A DNA stretch of 64,000 nucleotides, from assembly GCA_963764525.1 (NCBI GenBank), contig CAVXTC010000016.1, positions 186,001-250,000 of the forward strand. Reading direction: 5' to 3'. Source of the DNA: DATDIC01 sp963764525. Lineage in GTDB: Bacteria; Pseudomonadota; Alphaproteobacteria; Acetobacterales; Acetobacteraceae. Below are positions 1 to 8,296 of the stretch, in pieces. The position numbers were made by a program, and so were the translations under genes. The notes beneath the pieces were generated by a model that searched no databases, was not told the DNA's origin, and saw nothing but the letters and a program-made list of their open reading frames with translations. The stretch's first letter is position 1. Each line of letters starts with the position of its first letter.

Positions 1-1144
1 CATCGGTGACCGTGGGCTCGATGCCCCCGCGCCCGTAGCAGGCGGGTCCCGGATCCGCGCCCGCCGAGCGTGGGCCGACGCGCAACAGCCCGACTTCATC
101 GATGGCCGCGATCGAGCCGCCGCCGGCACCGATCTCGATCATGTCGATGACCGGTGCCTTGATCGGGAGGCCGGAGCCCTTCTTGAAGCGGTGGACCCTC
201 GCCGCTTCCATTATGGGCGCGATCTCAGCACGGCCCTGCTCGATCAGGCAGGCTTTCGCGGTCGTTCCGCCCATATCGAACGAAATCACGTCCGCGCGGC
301 CGGACGCCGCGCCGAAAAACGCGGTTGCCAGTCCGCCACCGGCCGGGCCGCTTTCGAGCATGCGAATCGGCAAAGCCCGGGCGGTTTCCGGCGACAGCAA
401 TCCACCCGCCGAATGCATCAGAGCCAATCGTCCGCGAAAGCCCCGCGCGTGCAGCTCGCGCTCAAGCTTGCCGAGATAGCGCGCCATCAGTGGCTGCACG
501 TATGCGTTGGCGCAGGTGGTTGCGGTGCGCTGGTACTCCCAAAGCTCGGCGACGACCTGATTGGACAGCGACAAGGCGATCTCCGGGAACGCCGCACGGA
601 TGATCGCCGCTGCTTGCTGCTCATGCGCCGGATTGCGGTAGGCGTGCAGGAAGCAGACGGCGATTGCCTCCATGCCTTCAGCGACAAGCCGTTGCGCCGC
701 CGCTCGCAGTTCCGCCGGATCGAGCGGGGCGATCACCTGGCCATCGCGATCGATTCGCTCAGTGACTTCCAACCGATGCCGGCGCGGCACCAGCGGCGCC
801 GGGAATTGCAGAAACAGGTCGTAGATGTCGTAGCGCTGCTCGGTGCCCATTTCCAGGATGTCGCGAAATCCGCGCGTGGTGATCAATCCCAGCCGCGCGC
901 CGGTACGCTCGATCAGGGCGTTGGTCACCAGCGTTGTGCCGTGCACGATATCGGTGACATCGGACAGATGCAGGCGGGCGGCGTTCAGCAACTCCGTCAA
1001 TCCAGCCAGCGCACCAACCGACGGATCGCGCGGCGTGGTCAAGCACTTGTGCAGCCGGATTTCGGCGCGCTGGGTGTCCAGCAGGATGAAATCAGTGAAG
1101 GTTCCGCCGATATCGAACCCAATTCGGTAGCGGCCGTCGGTCAT
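1..1144 (-). CDS. Hydantoinase/oxoprolinase subunit A family protein, N-terminal part (cut by window edge)
   Basis: ATP-dependent hydantoinase/oxoprolinase (HyuA) family. The protein starts MTDGRYRIGFDIGGTFTDF, with the phosphate-binding GFDIGGTFTD motif near residues 9-18 that is diagnostic of the family's actin-like N-terminal domain. Later pieces such as HGTTLVTNALIERTG and SFDMGGTTAK also fit. About 381 of the usual ~690 residues are present; the rest lies beyond base 1. The ATG at 1144 lies 4 nt after the stop of the upstream SDR gene, so the two are probably one operon. The HyuB subunit would be expected further left. The substrate (hydantoin, 5-oxoproline, acetone or another carbonyl) cannot be told from this part. 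Confidence 0.9.
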   Translation of the reverse strand, partial: MTDGRYRIGFDIGGTFTDFILLDTQRAEIRLHKCLTTPRDPSVGALAGLTELLNAARLHLSDVTDIVHGTTLVTNALIERTGARLGLITTRGFRDILEMGTEQRYDIYDLFLQFPAPLVPRRHRLEVTERIDRDGQVIAPLDPAELRAAAQRLVAEGMEAIAVCFLHAYRNPAHEQQAAAIIRAAFPEIALSLSNQVVAELWEYQRTATTCANAYVQPLMARYLGKLERELHARGFRGRLALMHSAGGLLSPETARALPIRMLESGPAGGGLATAFFGAASGRADVISFDMGGTTAKACLIEQGRAEIAPIMEAARVHRFKKGSGLPIKAPVIDMIEIGAGGGSIAAIDEVGLLRVGPRSAGADPGPACYGRGGIEPTVTD

Positions 1145-1148
1145 TCAT

Positions 1149-1907
1149 CTAATCCTTGTCCAACCCGCCACTGGCGTTCAGGCGTTCGGCGGTGATGTAA
1201 TCCGGCGCGTCCAGCGCCAGCCAGACGATTGCGGCGGCGACTGTCGCGCAATCCGTGCGACGGCCAAGCGGGATGCGGGCGGTTCGCTCGGCCAGGAACG
1301 CATCCAGATCGGTGCGACCGTCGATCCCTGCAAGCTGCGCCTCGGTGATGCGCTGCATCGGCGTGTCCATCATCCCCGGCGCGATGCTGTTGACGGTGAC
1401 TCCATACGGGGCCAGCGCAATCGCCGCGGCACGTGTCACCGCATCGACGCCGGCCTTGCTGGCGGCATACGCAAGGTAGTTTGGCAGCGCCATGCGCGAG
1501 GCCGGCGACGTGACGTTGATGATGCGCCCGCTGCGCCGCTCGCGCATGTGCCGCCCGACCGCCGCGCAGATCAGCGCGACCGCTTTGAGGTTCAGGTCGA
1601 GCGTGCGGTCCCAGGTCTCGGCGCGCATCTCGAAAAACGCCTCGGCCGCACCGTAACCGGCGTAGTTGACGACGATATCGAGCCCGCCAAGGGCTGATAT
1701 CGCGGCACCCACGACCGTCTCGGGGGCGCCCGGCGCGGTCAGGTCCAGGATGATGGTTTCGCCTGTCCCGCATTCGCCGGCGGTTTGTTCCACGGCGGGG
1801 CGATCGATGTCCGCCAGGGCCAGCTTGCATCGGCGAGCGGCAAGGCCGATGGCAACGGCGCGACCCAGTCCGCTGCCGGCGCCGGTGATCATGGCTCGTC
1901 GTGACAT
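1149..1907 (-). CDS. SDR family NAD(P)-dependent oxidoreductase
   Basis: Classical short-chain dehydrogenase/reductase, 252 aa, cytoplasmic. The cofactor motif TGAGSGLG is at residues 8-15. The catalytic set is Ser134 and YAASK with Tyr147/Lys151, and the active-site Asn lies in the LNL stretch near residue 106. The usual NNAG is NYAG here (81-84), a tolerated variant. An Asp in LADID (~33-35) suggests a preference for NAD over NADP. It is transcribed just ahead of the hydantoinase A gene with a 4-nt gap, suggesting a shared catabolic job. The substrate is unknown. Confidence 0.88.
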   Translation of the reverse strand: MSRRAMITGAGSGLGRAVAIGLAARRCKLALADIDRPAVEQTAGECGTGETIILDLTAPGAPETVVGAAISALGGLDIVVNYAGYGAAEAFFEMRAETWDRTLDLNLKAVALICAAVGRHMRERRSGRIINVTSPASRMALPNYLAYAASKAGVDAVTRAAAIALAPYGVTVNSIAPGMMDTPMQRITEAQLAGIDGRTDLDAFLAERTARIPLGRRTDCATVAAAIVWLALDAPDYITAERLNASGGLDKD

Positions 1908-2001
1908 GCCGGAGCTACGGATTGAACTCGACCCGAACGATGACGTCGCTCTCCGGTCGCCAGGTTACCAAACTGCATCGACAGTGGAAGCAATCGTCGT
2001 A

Positions 2002-2283
2002 TCACTCCGCGGCGGTCCGCAATGGATGCGTCTGATCGCCATATCCAGCCAGAAGTCCAGCGACCGAGATGTCTTCGTCCAACGCGTTCCAGTGGAGTCC
2101 CCGGCTGCTGATCCGATACGCCTGGCGCTGCTCGCGCGTGCCGCGCAGAAGACGTGGAAACCACGCGAGTGGGACACCCAACGTGCGTCCATCGGACAGC
2201 TCGACCCACATGCGGTCGGCATCGAAGGTGATCTTCGTTGCCCTAACCGAAGAACTCACTCCAGGCTTTCTCGATGCGCTCAC
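2002..2283 (-). CDS. DUF2442 domain-containing protein
   Basis: A 93-aa protein. After a short N-terminal tail, residues ~17-75 match the DUF2442 pattern: an ITFDADRMWVELSDGR strand pair, then GVPLAWFPRL and a C-terminal WNALDEDISVAGLL. DUF2442 proteins are commonly encoded next to DUF4160 proteins, as here, and such pairs have been proposed as toxin-antitoxin-like modules. The start is a GTG at 2283 with a GAGG six bases upstream, overlapping the DUF4160 gene by 41 nt. A second GTG at 2259 would reduce the overlap. The molecular role is not established. Confidence 0.75.
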   Translation of the reverse strand: MSASRKPGVSSSVRATKITFDADRMWVELSDGRTLGVPLAWFPRLLRGTREQRQAYRISSRGLHWNALDEDISVAGLLAGYGDQTHPLRTAAE

Positions 2284-2485
2284 GGTTTGCCTCGATCACC
2301 TCCAGCAGATTGCGCAGGGTTCTGGCATTGAACCCATCATTGTAAGCCATGTGCACCTCGGGCCGAAGCCAGAATTTGGCTTCCTTGTCTCCCTTCTCGA
2401 CGTGCACATGCGACGGCTCCCGAGGACGACCCTCGTTGGCGTAGAAGAAGAATCGAAACCCGCCGCTTCGAAAGACGACCGGCAT
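2243..2485 (-). CDS. DUF4160 domain-containing protein
   Basis: An 80-aa protein starting MPVVFRSGGFRFFFYANEGR. It contains the hallmark PSHVHVEKGDKEAKFW (around residues 23-38) and a C-terminal helix with NLLEVIEANRERI. These are typical of DUF4160, whose members usually precede a DUF2442 gene; here the downstream partner overlaps it. The ATG at 2485 lies only 24 nt from the 3' end of tRNA-Val, so the pair may be co-transcribed with the tRNA or have entered at it. Function is unproven. Toxin-antitoxin-like behaviour is only an inference from the family's context. Confidence 0.8.
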   Translation of the reverse strand: MPVVFRSGGFRFFFYANEGRPREPSHVHVEKGDKEAKFWLRPEVHMAYNDGFNARTLRNLLEVIEANRERIEKAWSEFFG

Positions 2486-2508
2486 GCGCCCGCGGACCCG
2501 CAAACCTA

Positions 2509-2583
2509 TGGTGGGCGCACGTGGGATCGAACCACGGACCTCCTCCGTGTCAGGGAGGCGCTCTCCCGCTGAGCTATACGCCC
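2509..2583 (-). tRNA. tRNA-Val (anticodon GAC)
   Basis: A complete cloverleaf reads on the minus strand. The acceptor stem is GGGCGTA paired with TGCGCCC (one G-U). The D arm is GCTC/GAGC. The anticodon stem is CCTCC/GGAGG with loop CTGACAC, giving anticodon GAC (Val). The T arm is CGTGG/CCACG with a TTCGATC loop, followed by discriminator A and an encoded CCA at 2509-2511. The gene body without CCA is 2512-2583. Confidence 0.97.
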
Positions 2584-2695
2584 CGCCGCAGCTCGCCGCT
2601 TCTAGCGCACCGCCCGGTGCCCGGCAACACGCCCCGGACCCCTGACCTGGCAACCAGATGGTGACAGCAGCCTCGCCGGCGGGTTCAATGCAGCC

Positions 2696-3595
2696 ATGGA
2701 CATCGCCGTCCCCGAAACCTCCCTGCCGACCGAGCCGCCGCTCATCGTCCACCGCCCGGTGCGGCAAACCGCGCCGATCGTGTTCGCCTCGGCGCATTCC
2801 GGCTCGTTCTACCCGCCCGACTTCCTGGCCGCGGCCCGGCTCGATCCGCTTACGCTTCGCCGCAGCGAGGACAGCTTCGTCGATGAGCTGTTCGCCGAGG
2901 CCCCGGGCCACGGCGCGCCGCTGCTGGTTGCCACCTTTCCCCGCGCGTTCTGCGATCCGAACCGCGAGCCGTGGGAACTCGACCCGGCGATGTTCGATGA
3001 TCCGTTGCCGCCTTGGGTCAACACCACCAGCACCCGCGTCAGTGCCGGCCTTGGGACCATCGCCCGCGTGGTTGCGTCCGGCGAGACGATTTATCGCGGC
3101 AAGCTGCGCTTCACGGATGCCGAACGGCGCATCCGCCATTGCTGGCAGCCCTATCACGACACGCTGGCGGCACTGATCACCGGCACCCGCGCGGTGTTCG
3201 GTGGCTGCCTGCTGGTCGATTGCCACTCGATGCCGGCGCAAGGGAACACCCAAGCGGGAGGGTCCTCAATCGCCCGCCATCGTGGCGCCGATTTCGTGCT
3301 CGGCGATGCCCACGGCACCGCTTGCGCCCCGCGCATCGCCCGCTTCGTCGAGCACAGCCTGACCGTGCTCGGTTATGTGGTGCGGCGCAACGATCCCTAC
3401 GCCGGCGGCTACGTCACCCGCCATTATGGCCGCCCACGCGAGGATGTGCATGCGCTGCAAATCGAGATCGCCCGTGGCCTTTATATGGACGAGGGGCGGA
3501 TCGAGCGCCTGCCGCGCTTCCCGGCGGTGCAACGCGACATCGCCACCCTGATCGGCCGTCTGGCCGCCGAGGGAACCCGATTGCTGGCGCAGTGA
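2696..3595 (+). CDS. N-formylglutamate amidohydrolase family protein
   Basis: A 299-aa member of the N-formylglutamate amidohydrolase (HutG/FGase) family, which hydrolyses N-formyl-L-glutamate or related N-acyl amino acids to formate and the amino acid. Supporting blocks are the metal-site N-terminus FASAHSGSFYP (residues ~30-40), CDPNREPWELDP, LLVDCHSMPA in mid-protein and the late YAGGYVTRHYGRP segment. Length is normal for the family. It stands alone, divergent from tRNA-Val and followed by the LysM gene. No other histidine-degradation gene is in the window, so the true substrate could differ. Confidence 0.85.
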   Translation: MDIAVPETSLPTEPPLIVHRPVRQTAPIVFASAHSGSFYPPDFLAAARLDPLTLRRSEDSFVDELFAEAPGHGAPLLVATFPRAFCDPNREPWELDPAMFDDPLPPWVNTTSTRVSAGLGTIARVVASGETIYRGKLRFTDAERRIRHCWQPYHDTLAALITGTRAVFGGCLLVDCHSMPAQGNTQAGGSSIARHRGADFVLGDAHGTACAPRIARFVEHSLTVLGYVVRRNDPYAGGYVTRHYGRPREDVHALQIEIARGLYMDEGRIERLPRFPAVQRDIATLIGRLAAEGTRLLAQ

Positions 3596-3611
3596 AAAGT
3601 CTTGGAGTCAG

Positions 3612-4641
3612 ATGGTGGCCAAACCATCTGTTTGGGTTGTGATCGCGGCATCATCCTGGCGGCCGACGTTGACCATGCTGCTTCTGGCGGCAACGGGCGG
3701 CGTTGTGCTGGGGATCGGCGCCGTCGCCGTGCTGCGCTGGCCGCGTCAGCCGCTGGCTCCGGCCAGTTCCGCTCCCGTCCCACCGGCCGCAACCGCCGCG
3801 TCAGGCCGCCCGGAGGGCGCGATTCCGACCGCTCCGGCGCCGCCCAGCTTTGACGTCGTGCGGATCGCCCGGGATGGGCAGACGGTGATCGCCGGACGTG
3901 CGGCACCGGGGGCGGAGGTCTCAATTCGGGACCAGGGCAAGATCATCGGCCAGACGCAAGCCGACGCACAGGGCAACTGGGTGTTCGTGCCGCCGGCGCC
4001 GCTGCCGGCCGGTACGCGCGAGCTCACCCTGAACGAGCGTGTTCCCGGCGGCGCTAAGGGCGGCAGCCCGGGCGGAGTAAGCATCGCCGGAACCGGCTCG
4101 GCGGTCCTGGTCGTTCCCGGCGCAACCGCAACCCCGGCGATTGCGCTGTTGGCCACTCCGAATGCCGCCCCCCGCGTGTTGCAGGCGCCTGGCAAGAAGC
4201 CGGGCAAACTTGCCCTGGACGCGGTGGAGTACGGGGAGGCCGGCGAGGTGCGGCTCGGCGGCTCGGCGCCTCCGGGGGCCATCGTGCGTGTCTATGTCGA
4301 TAACACCCCGATTGGCGAGGCGCGCGCCGAATTCGACCGGAAGCTGGTCGCTGGCCGAAGCGGCGGTGCGGGCGGGGATGCACCGGTTGCGCGTCGATCA
4401 GCTCGGCGCCGCCGGCAAGGTGGCCGCTCGGGTCGAGATGCCGTTCAGCCGTGAAAGCGGGGCAATGACGCCGGGCAGCGTCTTGGTGCAGCCCGGCCGT
4501 ACACTCTGGCGGCTCGCCCTGCAGGCGTATGGCGCCGGCATGCGTTACACCGTGATATACCAAGCCAACCGAGAGACCATCCGCGACCCCAACCGCATCT
4601 ATCCGGGCCAGGTGCTTACGATCCCGAAAGCCGGGCCGTAA
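3612..4641 (+). CDS. LysM domain membrane-anchored protein (one frame break)
   Basis: The protein begins with a cytoplasmic stub and one transmembrane segment (residues ~20-42), then a long Pro/Ala-rich linker and two Ig-like/bacterial adhesin-type modules (VIAGRAAPGAEVSI and EVRLGGSAPPGAIVRV). It ends in a LysM fold: VLVQPGRTLWRLALQAYG then YQANRETIRDPNRIYPGQVLTIP. The LysM part is in another frame. Removing one C near 4346 gives the continuous reading FDRKWSLAEAAVRAG and a 343-codon gene. I take this as a sequence error rather than inactivation. It probably binds peptidoglycan from the inner membrane. Confidence 0.75.
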
Positions 4642-4707
4642 ACCCGTCAGCTTGTAGGTTCTCCGCCGAGTGTCCATAAGCGCGCCGATGGCGCTGCCCC
4701 GCTCCGC

Positions 4708-5379
4708 ATGATGGCAACCGATACGCTCCGCATGGTGTTCGCCCCACCGCATCGGGCCGGCATGCCGTTCATTCTCGGCGCGGTCGTGGCACTGGTGATC
4801 GGCCTGTTGCTGGCGCATTGGCTGGCCTGGCTGGCCGGCCTGTTCGGGCTGTTCTGCCTGTATTTCTTCCGCGATCCGGAGCGTGTGCCGCCCGGTCGGC
4901 CTGGTGCTCTGCTAGCTCCGGCGGACGGCAAGGTGGTGGTGGTGGAACCGGCCACGCCGCCGCTCGAACTGGGGCTTGGGGTGGTTCCGCGCTGGCGGAT
5001 CGGCATCTTTCTTTCGGTGCTGGACGTGCATGTGAACCGCGTGCCGGCGGACGGCACGGTGACGCGCATCGCCTATCGCCACGGCGCGTTCCTCAATGCC
5101 AGCCTCGACAAGGCCGGAGACGAGAACGAGCGCAACGCGATCGCCATCCGCCTGACCGATGGGCGGGAGATCGCGGTGGTGCAAATCGCCGGACTGATTG
5201 CGCGGCGCATCATGTGCGAGCTGCGCGAGGGCGACGCTGTCCGCGCCGGGGCCCGGTTCGGCATCATTCGCTTCGGTAGCCGGACCGATCTGTATCTGCC
5301 GGAGGGCGTGCGTCCGCTGGTGGCGGAGGGTCAGATGATGATTGGTGGGGAGACGGTGATCGCGGAGCTGAGCGTTTGA
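4708..5379 (+). CDS. psd: Phosphatidylserine decarboxylase proenzyme
   Basis: Converts phosphatidylserine to phosphatidylethanolamine at the inner membrane. At 223 aa it is the short alphaproteobacterial/archaeal-type form. Residues ~18-50 form a hydrophobic hairpin, followed by FFRDPER and PADGKV. The self-cleavage site is the Gly-Ser of IIRFGSRTDL, with Ser191 becoming the pyruvoyl group; this replaces the LGST of the E. coli enzyme. It overlaps the next gene, pssA, by 4 nt, so the two steps from CDP-diacylglycerol to phosphatidylethanolamine are co-expressed. Confidence 0.95.
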   Translation: MMATDTLRMVFAPPHRAGMPFILGAVVALVIGLLLAHWLAWLAGLFGLFCLYFFRDPERVPPGRPGALLAPADGKVVVVEPATPPLELGLGVVPRWRIGIFLSVLDVHVNRVPADGTVTRIAYRHGAFLNASLDKAGDENERNAIAIRLTDGREIAVVQIAGLIARRIMCELREGDAVRAGARFGIIRFGSRTDLYLPEGVRPLVAEGQMMIGGETVIAELSV

Positions 5380-6230
5380 GCGGGGCGCCGCAAGATTGGC
5401 GGGATGGACGGGTCTCACCGATCCGCCGGCTGCGTCGGCTGCGTCCGCGTGTCCGGCCGCGCTACAAGGGGTCCTCGTTCAACCGGCTGATCCCGAACAT
5501 CCTGACGCTGATCGGCTTATGCGCCGGACTCACCGCGCTGCGCTTCGCGATGGATGCACATTTCGGCCCGGCGGCGGTGGCGATCGTTGTCGCCGGAGGG
5601 ATCGACGGGCTCGATGGGCGGATCGCCCGGCTGTTGAAGGCGACCTCGCGCTTCGGCGCCGAATTCGACAGCCTGACGGATTTCCTGTGCTTCGGGGTCG
5701 CCCCGGCCTTCGTCATCTATCTGTGGTCGTTGCAATGGCTGGGCGGTATCGGGTTCGTTCCGTGTCTGCTGTTCGCAGTTTGCATGGCGTTGCGGCTGGC
5801 CCGCTTCAATGCGGCGCTGGAGGGCGCTCCAGCCCCCGCTTATGCGTATAATTTCTTCACCGGGGTGCCGGCGCCGGCCGGAGCGGGGGTGGCGTTGTTC
5901 CCGCTGTTCCTGGGGCTGGAGGGACGTGCCCTGGGCCTGGGCTGGCTGGTGACGGTGGCGCAGAACCCGCTGTTCTGCGCGCTGGTGCTGGTCGGGACAG
6001 CGCTGTTGTGCGTGAGTACGTTGCCGGTATGGAGCTTCAAGAACTTCAAGGTGCCGGCCGAGTATGTGCTTCCAGTGCTGCTCGGGGTGGGATTGTATGC
6101 CGCGGTGCTGGTGGCCGAGCCGTGGACGGCGATGGCGGCGGCGGGGGTGCTGTATCTCGGAATGCTGCCATTCAGTGTGCGGAGCTTCCGGCGATTGCGG
6201 CGGGAGGCCGAGGAAGGCGACGCGGAGTAG
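5376..6230 (+). CDS. pssA: CDP-diacylglycerol-serine O-phosphatidyltransferase
   Basis: Makes phosphatidylserine from CDP-diacylglycerol and serine. A 284-aa integral membrane protein with about seven hydrophobic segments. The CDP-alcohol phosphatidyltransferase signature DG-x2-AR-x8-G-x3-D-x3-D is visible as DGRIARLLKATSRFGAEFD followed by SLTD. The start is a TTG at 5376 that overlaps the psd stop (TTGA), implying translational coupling. The N-terminus is strongly basic (RRLRRLRPRVRPRYKG), typical of alphaproteobacterial PssA. Confidence 0.95.
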   Translation: MSGAPQDWRDGRVSPIRRLRRLRPRVRPRYKGSSFNRLIPNILTLIGLCAGLTALRFAMDAHFGPAAVAIVVAGGIDGLDGRIARLLKATSRFGAEFDSLTDFLCFGVAPAFVIYLWSLQWLGGIGFVPCLLFAVCMALRLARFNAALEGAPAPAYAYNFFTGVPAPAGAGVALFPLFLGLEGRALGLGWLVTVAQNPLFCALVLVGTALLCVSTLPVWSFKNFKVPAEYVLPVLLGVGLYAAVLVAEPWTAMAAAGVLYLGMLPFSVRSFRRLRREAEEGDAE

Positions 6231-6293
6231 GTCGTGTCTTGTGGCCCTGGTTTGCTTACGCGCTGTCGTTTCAATAGCAACAGGAAAGCCGCT

Positions 6294-6530
6294 CTAACGC
6301 GCCAACGGCATGACGCTCTGAACCGAGCCGTCGGGCAGTTTGGTCAGTAGGTCACCAATGCGTGCGGCTGGCCGGATCAACCGTGACATTCGCTTGACAA
6401 CCGGCGCGAAGTTCGGAACACTGGCGATGTCACTTTGGCGGGAGGGTGCGTAGCAAGCATCACTCCACCTGGATTGTTCGGTGTTGCCGAAATCCTTGGC
6501 GTCGGCAACTGACCCATAAGACCAAGTCAT
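6294..6530 (-). CDS. Hypothetical protein, unrecognised
   Basis: A 78-aa open frame in an otherwise empty 420-base gap between pssA and the LLM oxidoreductase. I recognise no motif. It has no signal peptide or membrane segment and is moderately basic. It could be a fragment of a decayed gene. Reported only because nothing else explains this stretch. Confidence 0.2.
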   Translation of the reverse strand: MTWSYGSVADAKDFGNTEQSRWSDACYAPSRQSDIASVPNFAPVVKRMSRLIRPAARIGDLLTKLPDGSVQSVMPLAR

Positions 6531-6576
6531 TGCTCGGCCTGATGGTCCGAGCGCGAAGACATGGATCTTCGCAATA

Positions 6577-6621
6577 GACCCCCGCTCAAACGCAACATGC
6601 GTGCGGGGGTCGCTGCGTTTG
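6577..6621. repeat. Two interleaved inverted repeats (pseudoknot-like)
   Basis: GACCCCCGC at 6577-6585 is the exact reverse complement of 6603-6611. CAAACGCA at 6587-6594, which lies in the loop of that stem, is the exact reverse complement of 6614-6621. The order A-B-A'-B' is that of an H-type pseudoknot. It sits just downstream of the LLM oxidoreductase stop (6654 on the minus strand), so it may act in termination. There is no clear U tract. Confidence 0.45.
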
Positions 6622-6653
6622 AAATCACGGATGCTCGTGTCCGCAGGGCGGCT

Positions 6654-7553
6654 CTATAGCACCTCCGCCACCGCCTCCCGATAACGCCGCAACGCCGTCA
6701 GATGATCGGCCAGAGTGTGACCGGCAATCCGGCGGTGATGCCGGCGATTGAACGTCGTTGTCAGCGTCAGGTGCGACGCCCCGGCGGATTTCCAGAACAC
6801 GGCCTCACGCTGCCAGTCCGCCGCCGTCCCGGCGCCGCATGAGGTCCAGACTTCGATGCCAACCGAAGCGGGATCGCGGCCCTCGGCCCGGATCAGTGAG
6901 CGCAGCTTGTCGAACATTTCGATCGCGCTGTGGTCGGGCGGATAGGCGTTCGGCATCCAGCCGTCGCCCCATTTGGCGATGCGCGGCAGTGTGTGCTCGT
7001 GATGGCCGCCGAACCAGACCGGCACGCGGCGATGGATCGGTAGCGGGTTGATGCCGGCATCCTCGATCGTGTGCCAGCGTCCGCGGAATGTGACGTGTGG
7101 CTCAGCCCAAAGCTGCTGCATCACCTGCACCTGCTCTTCGGACCGGCGGCCGCGGTTGCGGAAGTTCTCGTTCAGAGCGACGAACTCCGCCTCGTTCCAG
7201 CCGACGCCGATGCCGAGGCGGAATTTCCCCCCGCACAACACATCGAGCGACGCCGCCTGCTTGGCCACCAGTACGGTCTGCCGCTGCGGCAAAATCAGCA
7301 CGCCGGTGGAAAAGCCCAATTTCGAGGTGCAGCCTGCGACGAAGCCGAACAGCACGAACGGATCATGGAACAGATCGTCCGAGGTGTTGCGTCCGGCTTC
7401 CCAGTCCGGGCGGCTGGCGACGTTGACGCCCAGCACGTGGTCCGGCGCTTCCAGGAAATCGTAGCCGAGCCGTTCCAGGGTTTGCGCGTATTCGCGCACC
7501 GCGCCGGGATCGGCACCGATATCGGTCAGTGGAATGAGCGCGCCGAGCTGCAT
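6654..7553 (-). CDS. LLM class F420-dependent oxidoreductase
   Basis: A luciferase-like TIM-barrel oxidoreductase of 299 aa. It starts MQLGALIPLTDIGADPGAV, followed by YAQTLERLGYDFLEAPDHVLG. Conserved blocks include STGVLILPQRQTVLVAKQAA, LDVLCGGKFRLGIGVGWN and PVWFGGH, typical of the TIGR03619-like group annotated as F420-dependent. Whether this organism makes F420 cannot be told; FMN use is possible. The frame stays open upstream to 7877, but family length and the MQLG start favour the ATG at 7553. It is monocistronic. The substrate is unknown. Confidence 0.85.
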   Translation of the reverse strand: MQLGALIPLTDIGADPGAVREYAQTLERLGYDFLEAPDHVLGVNVASRPDWEAGRNTSDDLFHDPFVLFGFVAGCTSKLGFSTGVLILPQRQTVLVAKQAASLDVLCGGKFRLGIGVGWNEAEFVALNENFRNRGRRSEEQVQVMQQLWAEPHVTFRGRWHTIEDAGINPLPIHRRVPVWFGGHHEHTLPRIAKWGDGWMPNAYPPDHSAIEMFDKLRSLIRAEGRDPASVGIEVWTSCGAGTAADWQREAVFWKSAGASHLTLTTTFNRRHHRRIAGHTLADHLTALRRYREAVAEVL

Positions 7554-7719
7554 GGCGTGAACTCCCTTTGCGTTGTCTGCGTCCATACCGAGGCCGGGCA
7601 GCGACCTCATGGCCCAGCTTCCCGGAGCCGTGTTTAGGCGCGCAGTTTGCGGCGAGGCCGGAGAGTTCTCAAGGTGCCCCGGATGTCGGGACATGTTCGC
7701 CGGTACGCTCCGGCATACC

Positions 7720-7969
7720 GTACGCCGCGGCCGACGCCACGCAAATGACCGTTTGCGGCGAGCTGAACAAGCTGGCGTCGAATGTCGGTCTCGCCCGCAA
7801 CTTCGTCGGGGGTGTATTTGCGGTCGGACTACACGGAACGGTCCGCCTGGGCGGAAGTCGCGCTCTGGTTCATGCACACACTCTCGGCACCTATAACGAG
7901 CGGGTGAGTTGCACGGTGACGCGGTTCGATGGCACGGGTGTCACGCTGCAGAACTCGCGCGAGGACTGA
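7720..7969 (+). pseudogene. Vanadium-dependent haloperoxidase / PAP2 family remnant
   Basis: The C-terminal end of a vanadium haloperoxidase-type PAP2 protein survives in two frames. One frame gives VCGELNKLASNVGLARNF. After a shift near 7810 the adjacent frame gives VYLRSDYTERSAWAEVALWF, the metal-site R-S-D-Y region. The first frame then resumes with GTYNERVSCTVTRFDGTGV. There is no upstream part of the enzyme (normally over 400 aa) and no start. The fragment lies between the LLM gene and the toxin-antitoxin operon and is taken as a decayed gene. Confidence 0.65.
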
Positions 7970-8015
7970 CCGTATCAGGCCGCGAGCGGCCCGCGGCGGC
8001 TGCCCGCCACTGACT

Positions 8016-8050
8016 GATGTAGTGACTTTCACTACATCGTCTGCTATATT
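8016..8050 (+). promoter_or_regulatory. Operator and promoter of the Phd/VapC operon
   Basis: A perfect 10-bp inverted repeat, GATGTAGTGA at 8016-8025 and TCACTACATC at 8029-8038 with a 3-nt spacer, overlaps a likely -35 (GTGACT, about 8022-8027). A -10-like TATATT lies at 8045-8050. The antitoxin ATG is at 8057, only 6 nt after the -10, so the transcript would be essentially leaderless. Autoregulation by the antitoxin or the toxin-antitoxin complex binding the palindrome is the usual scheme for this family. Confidence 0.65.
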
Positions 8051-8056
8051 GGCGTC

Positions 8057-8296
8057 ATGGACAAGGTGATTCAGGCCACTGAGGCCAACCGGCAGTTCTC
8101 TCATCTCCTGCGCGACGTGCGGGAAGGACGGAGCTATCTCATCACCTCGCATGGCCGTCCGATCGCCCGAATCGTGCCGGTGAACCAAGCAAATGAAGCC
8201 CGGTTTGAGGCTCGCAGACGCCTTCTCGAACGGCTCAGGTCGCAACCCGCGATCGACCTCGCCCCATGGACCCGGGATGAGTTGCACGAGCGGTGA
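8057..8296 (+). CDS. Type II antitoxin, Phd/YefM family
   Basis: A 79-aa antitoxin. Residues ~1-50 carry the Phd/YefM fold, IQATEANRQFSHLLRDVREG then YLITSHGRPIARIVP, which dimerises and binds DNA. The C-terminal tail (LLERLRSQPAIDLAPWTRDEL) would wrap the toxin. It precedes and overlaps the PIN toxin by 4 nt (GTGA). A perfect palindrome lies in the promoter. Function is type II toxin neutralisation and operon autorepression. Confidence 0.9.
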   Translation: MDKVIQATEANRQFSHLLRDVREGRSYLITSHGRPIARIVPVNQANEARFEARRRLLERLRSQPAIDLAPWTRDELHER

